In this document: positions 24,587-33,743 of the stretch, in pieces | Position numbering within the stretch: position 1 is the stretch's first letter | How the letters are laid out: each line of letters begins with the position of its first letter | Assembly: GCF_002893095.1 (NCBI RefSeq) | Contig: NZ_PKQQ01000003.1 | Location: 471,789-535,788, forward strand | Length of the DNA: 64,000 bases | Origin: Stenotrophomonas sp. VV52 | GTDB lineage: Bacteria; Pseudomonadota; Gammaproteobacteria; Xanthomonadales; Xanthomonadaceae | Direction of reading: 5' to 3' | Made by a program: the position numbers and the translations under genes | Notes under the pieces: generated by a model | What the model saw: only the letters and a program-made list of their open reading frames with translations | The model's database searches: none | What the model was told of the DNA's origin: nothing

Positions 24587-25882
24587 ATGAACTCGTCCGC
24601 CACTCCCGTCGATCCCCGCCGCGCCCAGCTGCGTCGCCTGAAGACCATCGCCCTGCTGATGCTGGCCGCCATGCTGGCCGGCTTCATCATCAGCCACCTC
24701 AACGGTGAGCGCGGGATCTGGGCCTGGGTGTCGGCGTTCTGCGAGGCGGCGGCGGTGGGCGCGCTGGCCGACTGGTTCGCGGTGGTGGCGCTGTTCCGCC
24801 GCCCGCTGGGCCTGCCGATTCCGCATACGGCGATCATTCCGCGCAGCAAGGCGCGCATCGCCGACAGCCTGGCGGTGTTCGTGCGCGACCAGTTCCTGGA
24901 GCCGCAGGCACTGCTGGCCCGCCTGCAGGTGTTCGACCCGGCCAGCCGGCTCGGCAGCTGGCTGGCCGATCCGGCGCGTTCGCGGTTGCTGGCCGACATG
25001 GCGCGTGGCTGGGCATTGCAGGCGTTGGACTTCCTCGATGAAGCGGCGGTTCGGCGCAGCATCCAGGGTTTCGTGGTTGAGCAACTGCGGCAGTGGAACG
25101 CCGCCGCCACCGCCGGCGAACTGCTGGGCCTGCTCACCGCCGACAACCGCCACCAGCGGGTGCTGGACGAAGGCCTGAACCGGATCAGCCGGTGGATGGA
25201 CAACGAGGCCGTAAAGCAGCGCGCCTCCGAGCTGATCGTGCGTTACATCCAGCGCGAGTGGCCGAAGCTGGCCAGCACGGTGAACTGGGTCAAGCCGATC
25301 GACGAGATCGGCGACAGCCTGGCCGAGCGCATGGCGCACGCGGTGCTGGCCGAACTGCAGCAGATCCTGGCCGAGCCGGAACATCCGCTGCGCAAGGACT
25401 ATGAGGCCTGGCTGGGCGACTACATCCAGCGCCTGCGCCACGACCCTGCGCTGGCCGACAAGGTCGAGCAGCTGAAACAACAGGTAATCGACCACCCGGC
25501 CGTGCAGGACTACGTGCAGGGCCTGTGGGCGCGCATCCACGCCAGCCTGCGGGCGGACCTGTCCAGCGAGGACTCGGCGCTGGCCGGGCATCTGCGGCGC
25601 AGCCTGGCCAAGGTCGGGCAGGCGCTGCAGGACGACCCGTCGCTGCGCGAGGCCTTGAACCAGCACCTGATGGACGGTGCCGAGCGCCTGACCAGCCGCC
25701 TGCGCGAAGGGGTGACCACGCATATCGCGCAGACCGTGAAGGGCTGGGACGAGCGGCACCTGGTGGAACAGCTGGAGCTGAGCGTGGGGCGGGACCTGCA
25801 GTTCATCCGCTTCAACGGCACCCTGGTGGGTGGGTTGATCGGACTGTTGCTGCATGCGTTGACGGTGTGGATGCGGTGGTAG
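24587..25882 (+). CDS. DUF445 family membrane protein (YjiN-like)
   Basis: A 431-residue protein. One membrane segment near the N-terminus (residues 18-38, LKTIALLMLAAMLAGFIISHL) and a hydrophobic C-terminal segment (NGTLVGGLIGLLLHALTVWM) flank a long, mostly helical middle part. GALADWFAVVALFRRPLGLPIPHTAIIPRSK (about 55-88) is the defining DUF445 motif. The family is widespread and uncharacterised; an envelope role is often assumed from the topology. It stands alone between repeat blocks, so neighbours give no clue. Confidence 0.85.
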   Translation: MNSSATPVDPRRAQLRRLKTIALLMLAAMLAGFIISHLNGERGIWAWVSAFCEAAAVGALADWFAVVALFRRPLGLPIPHTAIIPRSKARIADSLAVFVRDQFLEPQALLARLQVFDPASRLGSWLADPARSRLLADMARGWALQALDFLDEAAVRRSIQGFVVEQLRQWNAAATAGELLGLLTADNRHQRVLDEGLNRISRWMDNEAVKQRASELIVRYIQREWPKLASTVNWVKPIDEIGDSLAERMAHAVLAELQQILAEPEHPLRKDYEAWLGDYIQRLRHDPALADKVEQLKQQVIDHPAVQDYVQGLWARIHASLRADLSSEDSALAGHLRRSLAKVGQALQDDPSLREALNQHLMDGAERLTSRLREGVTTHIAQTVKGWDERHLVEQLELSVGRDLQFIRFNGTLVGGLIGLLLHALTVWMRW

Positions 25883-25894
25883 GCGCCTGACGGG

Positions 25895-25919
25895 GCAGCC
25901 ACGCAGGGCGTGGCTCTAC
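25895..25919 (-). repeat. SMAG/REP-like palindrome (CCACGC arm type)
   Basis: Identical over 25 bases to the copy at 1604-1628, with the GTAG end on the minus strand. It begins 13 bp after the DUF445 stop codon. Confidence 0.75.
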
Positions 25920-26026
25920 CGTGGTGGGGTCGATGCGAGTCGGTTGACAGTTTGACCGGGTGTTTTTGCGACGTGGTTCGCGTATTCTGCCGCGCATTCA
26001 GGGCTGGAGTGGCCCGTCCGGGGGGA

Positions 26027-26428
26027 ATGATGCGAAGGATGATCGTGACGCTGGCGCTGTGTGCGCTGGCCTGCAATGCCCACGCCGGGCGGGTGTACAA
26101 GTGCGCGGTCGGCGGCCAGACCGTGTACCAGACCGTGCCCTGCGCCCCCGAGCACGACACCGGCGTGACCCGGCCGATCACCCGGGATCCCAATCTGAGC
26201 TGGGAAGAGCGCAATCGCGCCCAGCGCGAGCTCTACGACGCACGCCGCCGCATGCAGGCCGAGGCCGGCCGCAACCAACCGCCGGTACGCGGCACCGTCA
26301 TCGATGGCGCTGCCAATCCGGAGCAGTGTCAGGAACTGCGGTCCCGCCGCGAGTTCGGCGAAGCCTTCGGCCGCCCCATTCCTGAAAGCATGAACGGCGA
26401 GATCGCCAAGGCCTGCGCGTCGCGCTGA
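26027..26428 (+). CDS. Secreted DUF4124-domain protein
   Basis: A 133-residue protein with a signal peptide (residues 1-19, cleaved after AHA). The mature start GRVYKCAVGGQTVYQTVPCAPE has the DUF4124 pattern, in which a small beta unit carries two cysteines. A charged helical stretch (WEERNRAQRELYDARRRMQAEAG) follows, and two more cysteines are near the end (PEQCQEL, KACAS). It is probably periplasmic. The role of DUF4124 proteins is unknown. Two ATGs lie in tandem at 26027 and 26030, just after a GGGGGGA ribosome-binding tract; the second, or ATG at 26039, may be used. Confidence 0.8.
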   Translation: MMRRMIVTLALCALACNAHAGRVYKCAVGGQTVYQTVPCAPEHDTGVTRPITRDPNLSWEERNRAQRELYDARRRMQAEAGRNQPPVRGTVIDGAANPEQCQELRSRREFGEAFGRPIPESMNGEIAKACASR

Positions 26429-26464
26429 TCGGCGACAAGGCAAATCCGACAACTAGACTTGCGC

Positions 26465-26486
26465 ACTGTATCTATTTGGATACAGT
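26465..26486. promoter_or_regulatory. Palindromic operator of the toxin-antitoxin pair
   Basis: ACTGTATC (26465-26472) and GATACAGT (26479-26486) form a perfect 8-bp inverted repeat around TATTTG, ending 6 bp before the toxin ATG. TTGCGC at 26459-26464 could be the -35 element, so the dyad would cover the promoter. Binding by the antitoxin or the complex is the expected autoregulation. Confidence 0.65.
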
Positions 26487-26492
26487 TGCGGC

Positions 26493-26795
26493 ATGATATC
26501 GGTGCAGGCAACGGAAGAGTTCGGCAAATGGATGCGCCGGTTGCGCGACACGCGAGCCCGGGCACTCATCGCCGAACGCATCCAGCGTATGGCCAATGGG
26601 CTGCCCGGCGACGTCAAATCGCTGGGTTGCGGTCTCAGCGAACTGCGGATCCATCATGGCCCCGGCTACCGCGTGTATTTCACGCGGCGCGGCAGGGAGA
26701 TCATCATCCTGTTATGCGCGGGCGACAAGGACAGCCAGGCGTCGGACATCCAGCACGCACATAGGCTTGCCTCTCTCCATCTGCATGATTCCTGA
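26493..26795 (+). CDS. RelE/HigB-type toxin (addiction module killer protein)
   Basis: A 100-residue basic protein with the fold pattern of the RelE/ParE superfamily: a helical N-terminus (FGKWMRRLRDTRARALIAERIQRM), then beta strands LSELRIHHGPGYRVYFTRRG and EIIILLCAGDKDSQ. The sequence GYRVYF...CAGDKDSQ is typical of the killer-protein subfamily that pairs with a downstream HTH antidote. It should cleave ribosome-bound mRNA. As in other HigBA-type modules, toxin comes first and antitoxin follows 40 bp later. It is intact and full length. Confidence 0.88.
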   Translation: MISVQATEEFGKWMRRLRDTRARALIAERIQRMANGLPGDVKSLGCGLSELRIHHGPGYRVYFTRRGREIIILLCAGDKDSQASDIQHAHRLASLHLHDS

Positions 26796-26835
26796 TGCCG
26801 CCCGCACTGCATTCCTGCCACTCCAGGACCCGAAC

Positions 26836-27123
26836 ATGAGCAAGCCAGCCCTCGCCGCTTTCGACCCCGCCGATCATCTTGTCGACGATGCCGCGATAGC
26901 GACCTATCTCACCGAAGCCTTGGCAGCGGACGATGCCGTTCACTTCCAGGACGCATTGCAGGCAGTGGCTCGCGCCCGGGGAATGACCCAGGTGGCCGAA
27001 GCGTCGGGGCTCGGTCGGGAAAGTCTTTACAAGGCGTTGAAGCCCGGTGCGCACCCTCGTTTTGACACCGTGCAACGGGTGCTCGCCGCGCTTGGGGTTC
27101 GCATGATCATTGCCCCGGTTTAA
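26836..27123 (+). CDS. HTH antitoxin of the HigA-like addiction module
   Basis: A 95-residue protein. The N-terminal half (FDPADHLVDDAAIATYLTEAL) resembles the conserved start of addiction-module antidote proteins. The C-terminal half is an HTH domain: GMTQVAEASGLGRESLYKALKPGAHPRFDTVQRVLAALG. It would neutralise the preceding RelE-type toxin and repress the operon at the upstream palindrome. The ATG at 26836 is chosen because homology starts there; the reading frame is open upstream inside the toxin gene. Confidence 0.88.
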   Translation: MSKPALAAFDPADHLVDDAAIATYLTEALAADDAVHFQDALQAVARARGMTQVAEASGLGRESLYKALKPGAHPRFDTVQRVLAALGVRMIIAPV

Positions 27124-27143
27124 CACCCCGGAGCTGAACTACC

Positions 27144-28379
27144 CTACCCCGCCACCCCCTTGATGGCCTCCACCAGCGCCTGCATCTGTGCAGGCGTGCT
27201 GAAAATGCCGGGGGTGACGCGGATGCAGGCACCGGAGGCCAGGCCTTCGCGGGCTACGACGAACACGCCGGATTGCTGCAGCATGCGCTCGGCAGTGGCC
27301 ATGTTCGCGTCCATGTCGTAACGCCCGCGCAGCCGGAACGCGGCAATGGCGCTGGAAAGGCGTGGGTCTGCGGAGGCCAGCAGCTGGATGCGCGGGTCGT
27401 CGCGCAGCGCGTCGAGCCACTGATTGCGCAGGCGCAGTAGACGCGCGCGTTTGTTCGCCACGCCAATCCGCTCGTGCAGCGCCAGCGCGACCGGCAGCGC
27501 CAGGAAGGTCGCGAAATTGACCGTGCCGGTGTGCACGCGAGAGTCGATATGGCCGGTCTCCGCCTCGCCCATGTACGGGTCGATGTCGTCCAGGCGACCG
27601 CGCCGGATGTAGACCGCTCCCGCTCCGACCGGCGCACCGATCCATTTGTGCAGGTTGATGCCGATGAAATCGACATCGAGATCGCGCAAGGGCGTGTCGA
27701 CCTGGCCGATGCCGTGCGCGGCATCCAGCACCACGCCTGCACCGGCGGCGCGTGCAAGCGCGCTGATCTCGGCGACGGGCAGCAGCAGGCCGTGGCGGTG
27801 GCTGACCTGGGTCAGCAGCACCAGCCGCGTGCGCGGGTGCTGCTCCAGCGCGCTTCGGTACGTCTCCATGATGCTGTCGTGGTCGAACGGCTCGGGGAGT
27901 TCAATGCGCTGCACGGCCACGCCACGCCGCGCCTGCAGCCATTCCATCGCCGTGATCATGCTGGGGTAGTCGGTATCGGCGTACAGCACCATGTCGCCGG
28001 GCTGCAGATTGCGGTAGCCGCTGATCAGGATCTGCATCGCTTCGGTCGCGCCGCGGGTCAGCGCGATCTCGTCGCTGTCCACGCCCAGTGTCTGCGCCAA
28101 CTGCACGCGCGCCTGTTCGAACAGCGCCGGGAAGGTACGCCGGCCGAACCAGGCATTGTCCCGGTTCACCAGCGCCGTGCCGTGCTGGAACGCCTCCTGC
28201 ACTGGCCGTGCCATGGAGCCCCAGTAGCCGTTGTCGAGCATGACCACGTCGTCGGTGAGGTCGTACAGGTCCCTGACCTTCGCCCACCAGTTGTCATCGA
28301 CGGCAACTTCCGCCGGATTGCGGCCGACTGGATCGGGCAGGGCTTCCAGCGCGAGAGTGCGTGCGTGTGCTTTGTTCAT
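27144..28379 (-). CDS. Class V aminotransferase (isopenicillin-N-epimerase-like)
   Basis: A 411-residue PLP enzyme of fold type I. Key points are LTRGATEAMQILISGY (cofactor phosphate), VVLDAAHGIGQVD with Asp219 and His222, and INLHKWIGAPVGAGAVYIR with the Schiff-base Lys245. The family includes isopenicillin N epimerase, cysteine desulfurase-like and ergothioneine-type lyases. Its actual reaction cannot be assigned. The first ~20 residues lack a convincing signal peptide. It starts 68 bp from a Fur box that sits between it and the divergent PepSY operon, so iron may affect it too. Longer upstream starts exist in frame but would cross the Fur box. Confidence 0.82.
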   Translation of the reverse strand: MNKAHARTLALEALPDPVGRNPAEVAVDDNWWAKVRDLYDLTDDVVMLDNGYWGSMARPVQEAFQHGTALVNRDNAWFGRRTFPALFEQARVQLAQTLGVDSDEIALTRGATEAMQILISGYRNLQPGDMVLYADTDYPSMITAMEWLQARRGVAVQRIELPEPFDHDSIMETYRSALEQHPRTRLVLLTQVSHRHGLLLPVAEISALARAAGAGVVLDAAHGIGQVDTPLRDLDVDFIGINLHKWIGAPVGAGAVYIRRGRLDDIDPYMGEAETGHIDSRVHTGTVNFATFLALPVALALHERIGVANKRARLLRLRNQWLDALRDDPRIQLLASADPRLSSAIAAFRLRGRYDMDANMATAERMLQQSGVFVVAREGLASGACIRVTPGIFSTPAQMQALVEAIKGVAG

Positions 28380-28446
28380 GTTCCGAGTATCGCAGGTGCA
28401 GTAGCTGGGTTGGATCACGCACGACATCCATCGACCTTGCCGAAGC

Positions 28447-28467
28447 GAATGATAATGACTATCATTC
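28447..28467. promoter_or_regulatory. Fur box
   Basis: Arms GAATGATA (28447-28454) and TATCATTC (28460-28467) form a perfect 8-bp inverted repeat around ATGAC, a close match to the Fur 19-mer. It lies between the class V aminotransferase gene and the DUF3649-PepSY-DUF3325 operon and should repress the latter when iron is plentiful. Confidence 0.85.
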
Positions 28468-28577
28468 ACGAGCTGAATGCTTGCCCGAATGTCGTCTTGA
28501 ACGCTTCGGGAAAAGACGATCTCCAGGGATACCCCCGCCCCGTGCGGCGGCTTGGCCACGGATGGCCACCCTCTCCT

Positions 28578-28599
28578 GTCACCGGCCCCGGCCGGTGAC
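28578..28599 (+). other. Perfect GC hairpin in the leader of the DUF3649 operon
   Basis: GTCACCGGCC (28578-28587) pairs with GGCCGGTGAC (28590-28599), a 10-bp stem, 20 bp before the DUF3649 ATG. There is no T tract. It may be a repeat relic or influence translation; no function is evident. Confidence 0.5.
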
Positions 28600-28619
28600 G
28601 TCCGTTGTTCGATTCGACA

Positions 28620-28955
28620 ATGCAGGTGTTCGTGGACAGCACGCCAGTTGCCAGCGGGTTCAACCGCTTCGGTGGATTCTTCGCCCGCCCCTGGCTGGGC
28701 GTGCTTTCCCGCTCGCTCGCCGCCATTGTCGGTGGCTACGCCCTGGCTGCGACCTGCGCGATGTTCTTTGCCGTGGCCCTGCCGATCGCACGCGCCCAGG
28801 CGGTCCTGACCGGCATGTTGGTGGCCATCGTGCTGTGCGCCTGCGCCGCACTGTGGGCCTTCGCCACCCGCACCGCACTGCGCGCGTGGATCGGGATCGC
28901 CGCGCCCGCCGTGCTGTTCTGGCTGGGCACGCTCGCACTGGGGGCGCGCGCATGA
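28620..28955 (+). CDS. DUF3649 membrane protein (iron-uptake-associated)
   Basis: A 111-residue protein with three hydrophobic segments (about 32-56, 61-82, 88-106) and the DUF3649 pattern SRSLAAIVGGYALAATCAMFFAVALP. Such proteins are encoded with siderophore receptor and PepSY genes and are thought to help iron uptake at the inner membrane. The stop overlaps the next ATG (ATGA). The Fur box lies 150 bp upstream. A TTG at 28605 would add five residues. No TonB-dependent receptor gene is adjacent, which differs from the usual arrangement. Confidence 0.82.
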   Translation: MQVFVDSTPVASGFNRFGGFFARPWLGVLSRSLAAIVGGYALAATCAMFFAVALPIARAQAVLTGMLVAIVLCACAALWAFATRTALRAWIGIAAPAVLFWLGTLALGARA

Positions 28956-30589
28956 AAAACGGATTCCGCCAGTCCATGGCCTGGCTGCATACCTGGACCG
29001 GGCTGCTGGTCGGCTGGCTGCTGCTGCTGATCTTCATGGCCGGCACCGCGAGTTACTACCGCGAGGAAATCAGCCGCTGGATGCGCCCGGAGCTGCCGCG
29101 CAGCAGCGTCAGCAGCGAGGTCGCCGCCGAGCGCGCGATCAGCTTCCTGCAGCACAAGGCGCCGCAGGCCGAGAGCTGGAACGTGACCCTGCCCGACCCG
29201 CGCAACCCGGCCATGCGCATGTTCTGGCGCAATCCCGAGTCGATGGTGAAGCCGCCGGTGGAAGGTGAAAAGCGCCGGCGCGGCGGCGGCCGCTTCGGCG
29301 ATGCAACCGTGGACCCGGCCAGTGGCGAGGAGGTGGCGGCGCGCGAAACGCGAGGCGGCGACTTCTTCTATCGGCTGCATTTCGACCTGCACTACATCCC
29401 GGTGCTGTGGGCGCGCTACCTGGTGGGCTTCTGCGCGATGTTCATGCTGGTGGCGATCATCACCGGGGTGATCACCCACAAGAAGATCTTCAAGGACTTC
29501 TTCACTTTCCGGCCTGAAAAAGGCCTTCGTTCGTGGCTGGACTTCCACAACGTCAGCGCGGTGATGGCCCTGCCCTACCACGCGATGATCACCTACACCG
29601 GCATCGTCACGCTGATGTTCATGTACCTGCCGCAGGGCGTGAGCGTGGCCTATCCGAAGGACGAGGACGCCTTCTTCAGCGAAGCGTTCGCACGCCTGGC
29701 CGACCCGGCCGAGCCCGCCGCGGGCAGCGCCCCCTCGCTGCCGATCCAGCAGTTGCTGGACAGCGCGCGGGCCGAGTGGAAGGGCGCGCAGGTGAGTGGC
29801 TTCACCGTGTTCCATCCGGGCGCGGCCAATGCGGTGATCGACATCTACCAGCGCGACGGCAAGCGCCTGTCGATCGACACGCCATCGCTGCGCTACAACG
29901 CAGTGACCGGCGCACTGGTGGAACACAGCCCGGTACCAGGCGGCGCCACCCAGACGCGCGGAGTGATGTATGGCCTGCACCTGGCCCGCTTCGCGGACTG
30001 GGGCCTGCGCGCGTTGTTCTTCCTGTCCGGCCTGGTCGGCTGCCTGATGGTGGCCAGCGGCGTGGTGTTGTGGGCGGTCAAGGAACGTCCCAAGCATGCC
30101 AAGAGCGGTCGCATCGGCTTCGGCCTGCGCCTGGTGGATGCGCTCAACATCGGCGCGGTGGCCGGCCTGCCGATCGCCTTCGCCGCCTACTTCTGGGGCA
30201 ACCGGCTGTTGCCGGTGCAGATGGCCGAACGCGCCGAGGCCGAAGCCAGCGTGTTCTTCTACGCGTGGGGCGCGGCGCTGCTGGCCGCCTTCATCTGGCC
30301 CAAGCGCATGATGTGGGCCTGGCAGCTGTACCTGGGTGCCGCGTTGTTCGCGCTGATCCCGCTCCTCAATGCCTTCACCACCCACGCGCACCTTGGCGTG
30401 ACCCTGCGCAACGGCGACTGGGTGCTGGCCGGGTTCGACCTGGTGATGCTGGCGTTCGGCGCGATGCTGGCGTACTGCGGCCTGCGCATGCAGCGCTGGC
30501 AACCGGCGCTGAGCGCGTCGGAGAAAAAGAAGCGCCAGATGGCGGCGGCTGCCGCTGCTTCGGCGCAGACGGCAGAGGCCAGCGCATGA
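28952..30589 (+). CDS. PepSY-associated TM protein (PiuB-like iron-uptake reductase family)
   Basis: A 545-residue inner-membrane protein. The start SMAWLHTWTGLLVGWLLLLIFMAGTASYY is the typical PepSY_TM first helix; HFDLHYIPVLWARYLVGFCAMFMLVAIITGVITHKKIFKDFF (about 143-184) and LDFHNVSAVMALPYHAMITYTGI hold conserved histidines that may bind heme. Several more helices follow, then an Ala-rich charged tail. The family is linked to ferric-siderophore reduction. A Gly/Arg-rich low-complexity patch (EKRRRGGGRFGD) sits in the first periplasmic loop. The gene is coupled by 4-bp overlaps to both neighbours. Confidence 0.87.
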   Translation: MKNGFRQSMAWLHTWTGLLVGWLLLLIFMAGTASYYREEISRWMRPELPRSSVSSEVAAERAISFLQHKAPQAESWNVTLPDPRNPAMRMFWRNPESMVKPPVEGEKRRRGGGRFGDATVDPASGEEVAARETRGGDFFYRLHFDLHYIPVLWARYLVGFCAMFMLVAIITGVITHKKIFKDFFTFRPEKGLRSWLDFHNVSAVMALPYHAMITYTGIVTLMFMYLPQGVSVAYPKDEDAFFSEAFARLADPAEPAAGSAPSLPIQQLLDSARAEWKGAQVSGFTVFHPGAANAVIDIYQRDGKRLSIDTPSLRYNAVTGALVEHSPVPGGATQTRGVMYGLHLARFADWGLRALFFLSGLVGCLMVASGVVLWAVKERPKHAKSGRIGFGLRLVDALNIGAVAGLPIAFAAYFWGNRLLPVQMAERAEAEASVFFYAWGAALLAAFIWPKRMMWAWQLYLGAALFALIPLLNAFTTHAHLGVTLRNGDWVLAGFDLVMLAFGAMLAYCGLRMQRWQPALSASEKKKRQMAAAAAASAQTAEASA

Positions 30590-30915
30590 TGTTGCTGGCG
30601 ATCACGGTGTGCTTCTCCGCGTTCACTGCGCTGTCGCTCGCCATGGAGAAGCACCAGCTGGACCTGCACGGCAAGGCGCATGCGGGACCGGCGCGCATGC
30701 GGCTGTGGCGCTGGCTGGGCTGGGCGTTGCTGGCCACGGCGTTCGGCATCTGTGTCGCCGACCACGGCTGGGCCGCCGGGCCGGTGCTGTGGCTGGGTGC
30801 GATGACGATCAGCGGGGTGCTGATCGCCTTTGGGCTGTACCCGTGGCGACCGCGCTGGATCGCGCCGTTGGCGTGGGTGTTGCCGGTTGTCGGTGTGATC
30901 AGCGCGGTGGCGTGA
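30586..30915 (+). CDS. DUF3325 membrane protein
   Basis: A 109-residue protein with three hydrophobic helices. ALSLAMEKHQLDLHGKA (about 16-32) is the DUF3325 signature. It is the last gene of the Fur-box operon, overlapping the PepSY gene by 4 bp. DUF3325 and DUF3649 proteins occur together with PepSY proteins in iron-uptake loci; their mechanism is not known. Confidence 0.82.
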   Translation: MMLLAITVCFSAFTALSLAMEKHQLDLHGKAHAGPARMRLWRWLGWALLATAFGICVADHGWAAGPVLWLGAMTISGVLIAFGLYPWRPRWIAPLAWVLPVVGVISAVA

Positions 30916-30939
30916 CACCGCGCGAACCCCGCCAATCCA

Positions 30940-30959
30940 TCAGGCGCCGTAGCGCCTGA
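30940..30959 (-). terminator. Hairpin at the rlmKL 3' end
   Basis: TCAGGCGC (30940-30947) and GCGCCTGA (30952-30959) pair around CGTA. The stem contains the rlmKL stop codon. It lies between two convergent genes; with no T tract on either strand, terminator function is only possible. Confidence 0.4.
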
Positions 30960-33084
30960 GCTCCCACGCGCGGTGGATGCGCGGATTCCGCTCGAAATCC
31001 TCACCGATGGTGTCGGCGGAAATCTCGCGGCACTCGGCGAATTCCTTGATCGCTTCTTCGTCCAGCTTGAAACGGCGGAAGTTGTTCGAGAAGTACAGCA
31101 CGCCTTCCGGGCTCAACCGCGCCACGGCCGCACGCAGCAGGCGCACATGTTCGCGCTGCACGTCGAAGTCTTCGGCGCGGGCCGAGTTGGAGAAGGTCGG
31201 CGGGTCGCAGAAGATCACGTCGAAGCGGTGCCGCTCCGCCTCCAGCCAGGCCAGCGCGTCGGCCTGGATCAGCTGGTGCTGGCTGCCGCCCTTGCCGTTC
31301 AGCGCCAGGTTGTCGGCACACCACTGCAGGTAGGTCCCGGACAGGTCCACGCTGGTGGTGGAGGCCGCGCCGGCCACCGCCGCCTGCACGCTGGCCACGC
31401 CGGTGTAGCAGAACAGATTGAGGAACCGCTTGCCCTGCGCTTCCTGCGCCATGTGCCAGCGCAGCGGACGGTGGTCCAGGAACAGGCCGGTATCCAGGTA
31501 GTCGAACAGGTTCACGCGCAGCAGCGCATCGTTCTCGCGCACCAGCACGAACTCGCCGCGCTGTTCGAAGCGGCCGTACTTGCTGCCGCCCTTGCCGCGT
31601 TCGCGCGACTTCAGCGCGACCTGCTCGGCCGGCACCTGGAATACCTCGCGCGCGGCCGACAGCAGTTCATTGCGGCGGCGACGCACGTCGACGTCGGGAA
31701 TGGTGGCCGGTGCCGCGTATTCCTGCACGTGCAGGAAGGTGCGGCCGGCGCCGCCATCTTCCTGGTACACGTCGATGGCAGCCGCATACTCGGGCAGGTC
31801 GGCGTCGTAGACGCGGTAGCAGGTGACCTGCTCGCGCGCCTTCCAGGTCTTGAACTTGCGGATGTTCTTGCGCAGGCGGTTGGCCACCATCTGCGCGCCT
31901 TCGCTGAGCTCGCGCGGCTGGCCCGCGTTCTCGCGCTGCGGCACTGCGATGGGATCGCACACGATCAGTGCGCATTCGATCGCGCCATTGAACAGCTGGT
32001 ACTTCTTGTTGGCGCGCAGGCCGGTGGCAAACGCCAGTTCGGCGCTGCCGCACAGCAGGCTGGCCCGCCACTGCGGCACCGCGCGCTTGAGCGCGTCGCC
32101 AAGGCGGCGGTACAGCACCGCGTCGGCGGCCAGGCGCTCGTCGTACGGCGGGTTGCAGACCACGCAGCCGGTTTCCTGCGGCGGCACCTGCACGTCGGCC
32201 ACGTCGCGCACACCGAACCAGATCGCCTCGGCAACGCCGGCGGTCTCCGCGTTTTCCTTGGCCGCGCGGATCGCATGCGGGTCGATGTCGCTGCCATGGA
32301 TGACCTGCTTGAGCGCGGCCCGACCTGCGGTTTCGCGGCTGCGCGCGTCGGCCATCAGGCTGTTCCAGGCGTCACGGTCGAAGCCCAGCCAGCGGCTCGG
32401 CGGAATGCTGCCGTGGCGCTGCAGGCCCGGGGCGACGTCGGCGGCCATCAGCGCGCCTTCGATCAGCAGCGTGCCGCTGCCGCACATCGGGTCGAGCAGG
32501 CCACCGCCTTCGGCGTGGATCTTCGGCCAGTTGGCGCGCATCAGCACCGCCGCCGCCAGGTTTTCCTTCAGCGGCGCTTCGTTCTGCGCCATGCGCCAGC
32601 CGCGCCGGTGCATCGGGCCGCCGCCAAGGTCGATCGAGATCGAGGCACGGCCCTTGCGCAGCGAGAGGTTGATGCGCACGTCGGGGAACTCGGTGTTCAC
32701 CGACGGCCGTTCCAGGCCCTGCGCACGCAGGCTGTCGACCACGCCGTCCTTGACCCGCTGCGCGGCAAAGCGCGCGTGGGTGATCTCGGTACCGGACACA
32801 TGCGCGTCCACGGACAGGGTCAGCTCCGGGCTGATGTGGTCGGCCCACGGCATCGACGACACGCCCTGGTACAGCGAACCCTCGTCCGGGCAGTCGAACT
32901 CGGCCAGCGGCCACAGCACCCGGCTGGCCAGGCGCGACCACAGCACCACCTTCAGCGCCTGCGGCAGGTCGCCTTCGGCGTTGACGCCGGAAATGGTGGC
33001 GGTGGCACGGGGCAGGCCCAGCGCCAGCAGTTCGTCGGCGAGCAGGTATTCCAGGCCCTTGGCGCAGGAAACAAAGAATTTCAC
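30940..33084 (-). CDS. rlmKL: Bifunctional 23S rRNA methyltransferase RlmKL (m2G2445 and m7G2069)
   Basis: A 714-residue fusion of two methyltransferases. An N-terminal THUMP domain (about 45-155) leads into the RlmL half with [17 protein letters not shown] (SAM site) and the catalytic CNPPYDERL. The C-terminal RlmK half has [20 protein letters not shown] and [10 protein letters not shown]. The length matches E. coli RlmKL (702). The start codon is GTG at 33084. A TACAAT -10-like hexamer lies at 33117-33122 on the minus strand. It modifies two guanines in 23S domain V during 50S assembly. Confidence 0.95.
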   Translation of the reverse strand: MKFFVSCAKGLEYLLADELLALGLPRATATISGVNAEGDLPQALKVVLWSRLASRVLWPLAEFDCPDEGSLYQGVSSMPWADHISPELTLSVDAHVSGTEITHARFAAQRVKDGVVDSLRAQGLERPSVNTEFPDVRINLSLRKGRASISIDLGGGPMHRRGWRMAQNEAPLKENLAAAVLMRANWPKIHAEGGGLLDPMCGSGTLLIEGALMAADVAPGLQRHGSIPPSRWLGFDRDAWNSLMADARSRETAGRAALKQVIHGSDIDPHAIRAAKENAETAGVAEAIWFGVRDVADVQVPPQETGCVVCNPPYDERLAADAVLYRRLGDALKRAVPQWRASLLCGSAELAFATGLRANKKYQLFNGAIECALIVCDPIAVPQRENAGQPRELSEGAQMVANRLRKNIRKFKTWKAREQVTCYRVYDADLPEYAAAIDVYQEDGGAGRTFLHVQEYAAPATIPDVDVRRRRNELLSAAREVFQVPAEQVALKSRERGKGGSKYGRFEQRGEFVLVRENDALLRVNLFDYLDTGLFLDHRPLRWHMAQEAQGKRFLNLFCYTGVASVQAAVAGAASTTSVDLSGTYLQWCADNLALNGKGGSQHQLIQADALAWLEAERHRFDVIFCDPPTFSNSARAEDFDVQREHVRLLRAAVARLSPEGVLYFSNNFRRFKLDEEAIKEFAECREISADTIGEDFERNPRIHRAWELRRYGA

Positions 33085-33158
33085 GGAATCAGGTTCGGCA
33101 GGTCAGCGGACCGGGCATTGTACGTGACCGCTGCCGGGGGACCGTCACACCCCCCGAT

Positions 33159-33686
33159 TTACACGCCTTTCAACAGCTCTTCGAACGCGCGCGCGGAGGC
33201 CTCGACGTGGTTTTCGAGGCGGTGCCCGTCTTCGACTAGCAGCAGCCGGGCCGAGCGCGCCTGGGCCCAGGCGATCACCTCGGCGGCCGGGATCAGCTCG
33301 TCCTGCCAGGCGTGGACCACGCTGGTCGGCACCGGCGCCGCGTCCAGCCTCGGCATTGGCCCCATCCGGGTCGGTGGCACCATCAGGAACAGGCCGCGGG
33401 TGGGTACCTGCAACGAGGCGATGGCCGAGATGTAGGCCCCCAGCGACGAACCGGCCAGCACCACCGGCCCCTGCGCGGCGGCCGCGCGGGCGCGTTCCAC
33501 CAGGCGCTGCAGGCGGGCCGGCACGTCGCCCACGCTGCTGACCTCGCGCATCGCGTCCAGGTCGGTGTAATCGGGGCGTTCGTGGGTCCAGCCGAGGCGC
33601 TCGGCCACGTCGGCCAGTGCGGTGACCTTGGTGGCGTCGGGGCCGCTTTCAAAGCCATGGGACAGGATGCAGTGGCCGCGGCTCAT
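33159..33686 (-). CDS. Small alpha/beta hydrolase (YqiA/RBBP9-like)
   Basis: A 175-residue protein with a compact alpha/beta-hydrolase fold. ILSHGFESGPDATK near the start is the oxyanion-hole region, VVLAGSSLGAYISA has the nucleophile Ser in GxSxG form, and VEDGHRLENH holds the catalytic His. The likely acid is Asp in HAWQDELIPAAEV. Such small hydrolases include E. coli YqiA (an esterase) and RBBP9-like proteins. The natural substrate is unknown. It is divergent from the ampD-like gene. Confidence 0.85.
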   Translation of the reverse strand: MSRGHCILSHGFESGPDATKVTALADVAERLGWTHERPDYTDLDAMREVSSVGDVPARLQRLVERARAAAAQGPVVLAGSSLGAYISAIASLQVPTRGLFLMVPPTRMGPMPRLDAAPVPTSVVHAWQDELIPAAEVIAWAQARSARLLLVEDGHRLENHVEASARAFEELLKGV

Positions 33687-33743
33687 GCAGCCACCGGGCG
33701 GAAATCGATGTAAGCGCTCATCCCTGAATGCTAGCATCGGCGC

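Noticed and set aside
30973..33435. 820-codon plus-strand open frame over rlmKL
   Set aside because: Composition-driven shadow of rlmKL; no motifs, and the minus-strand protein is well conserved.
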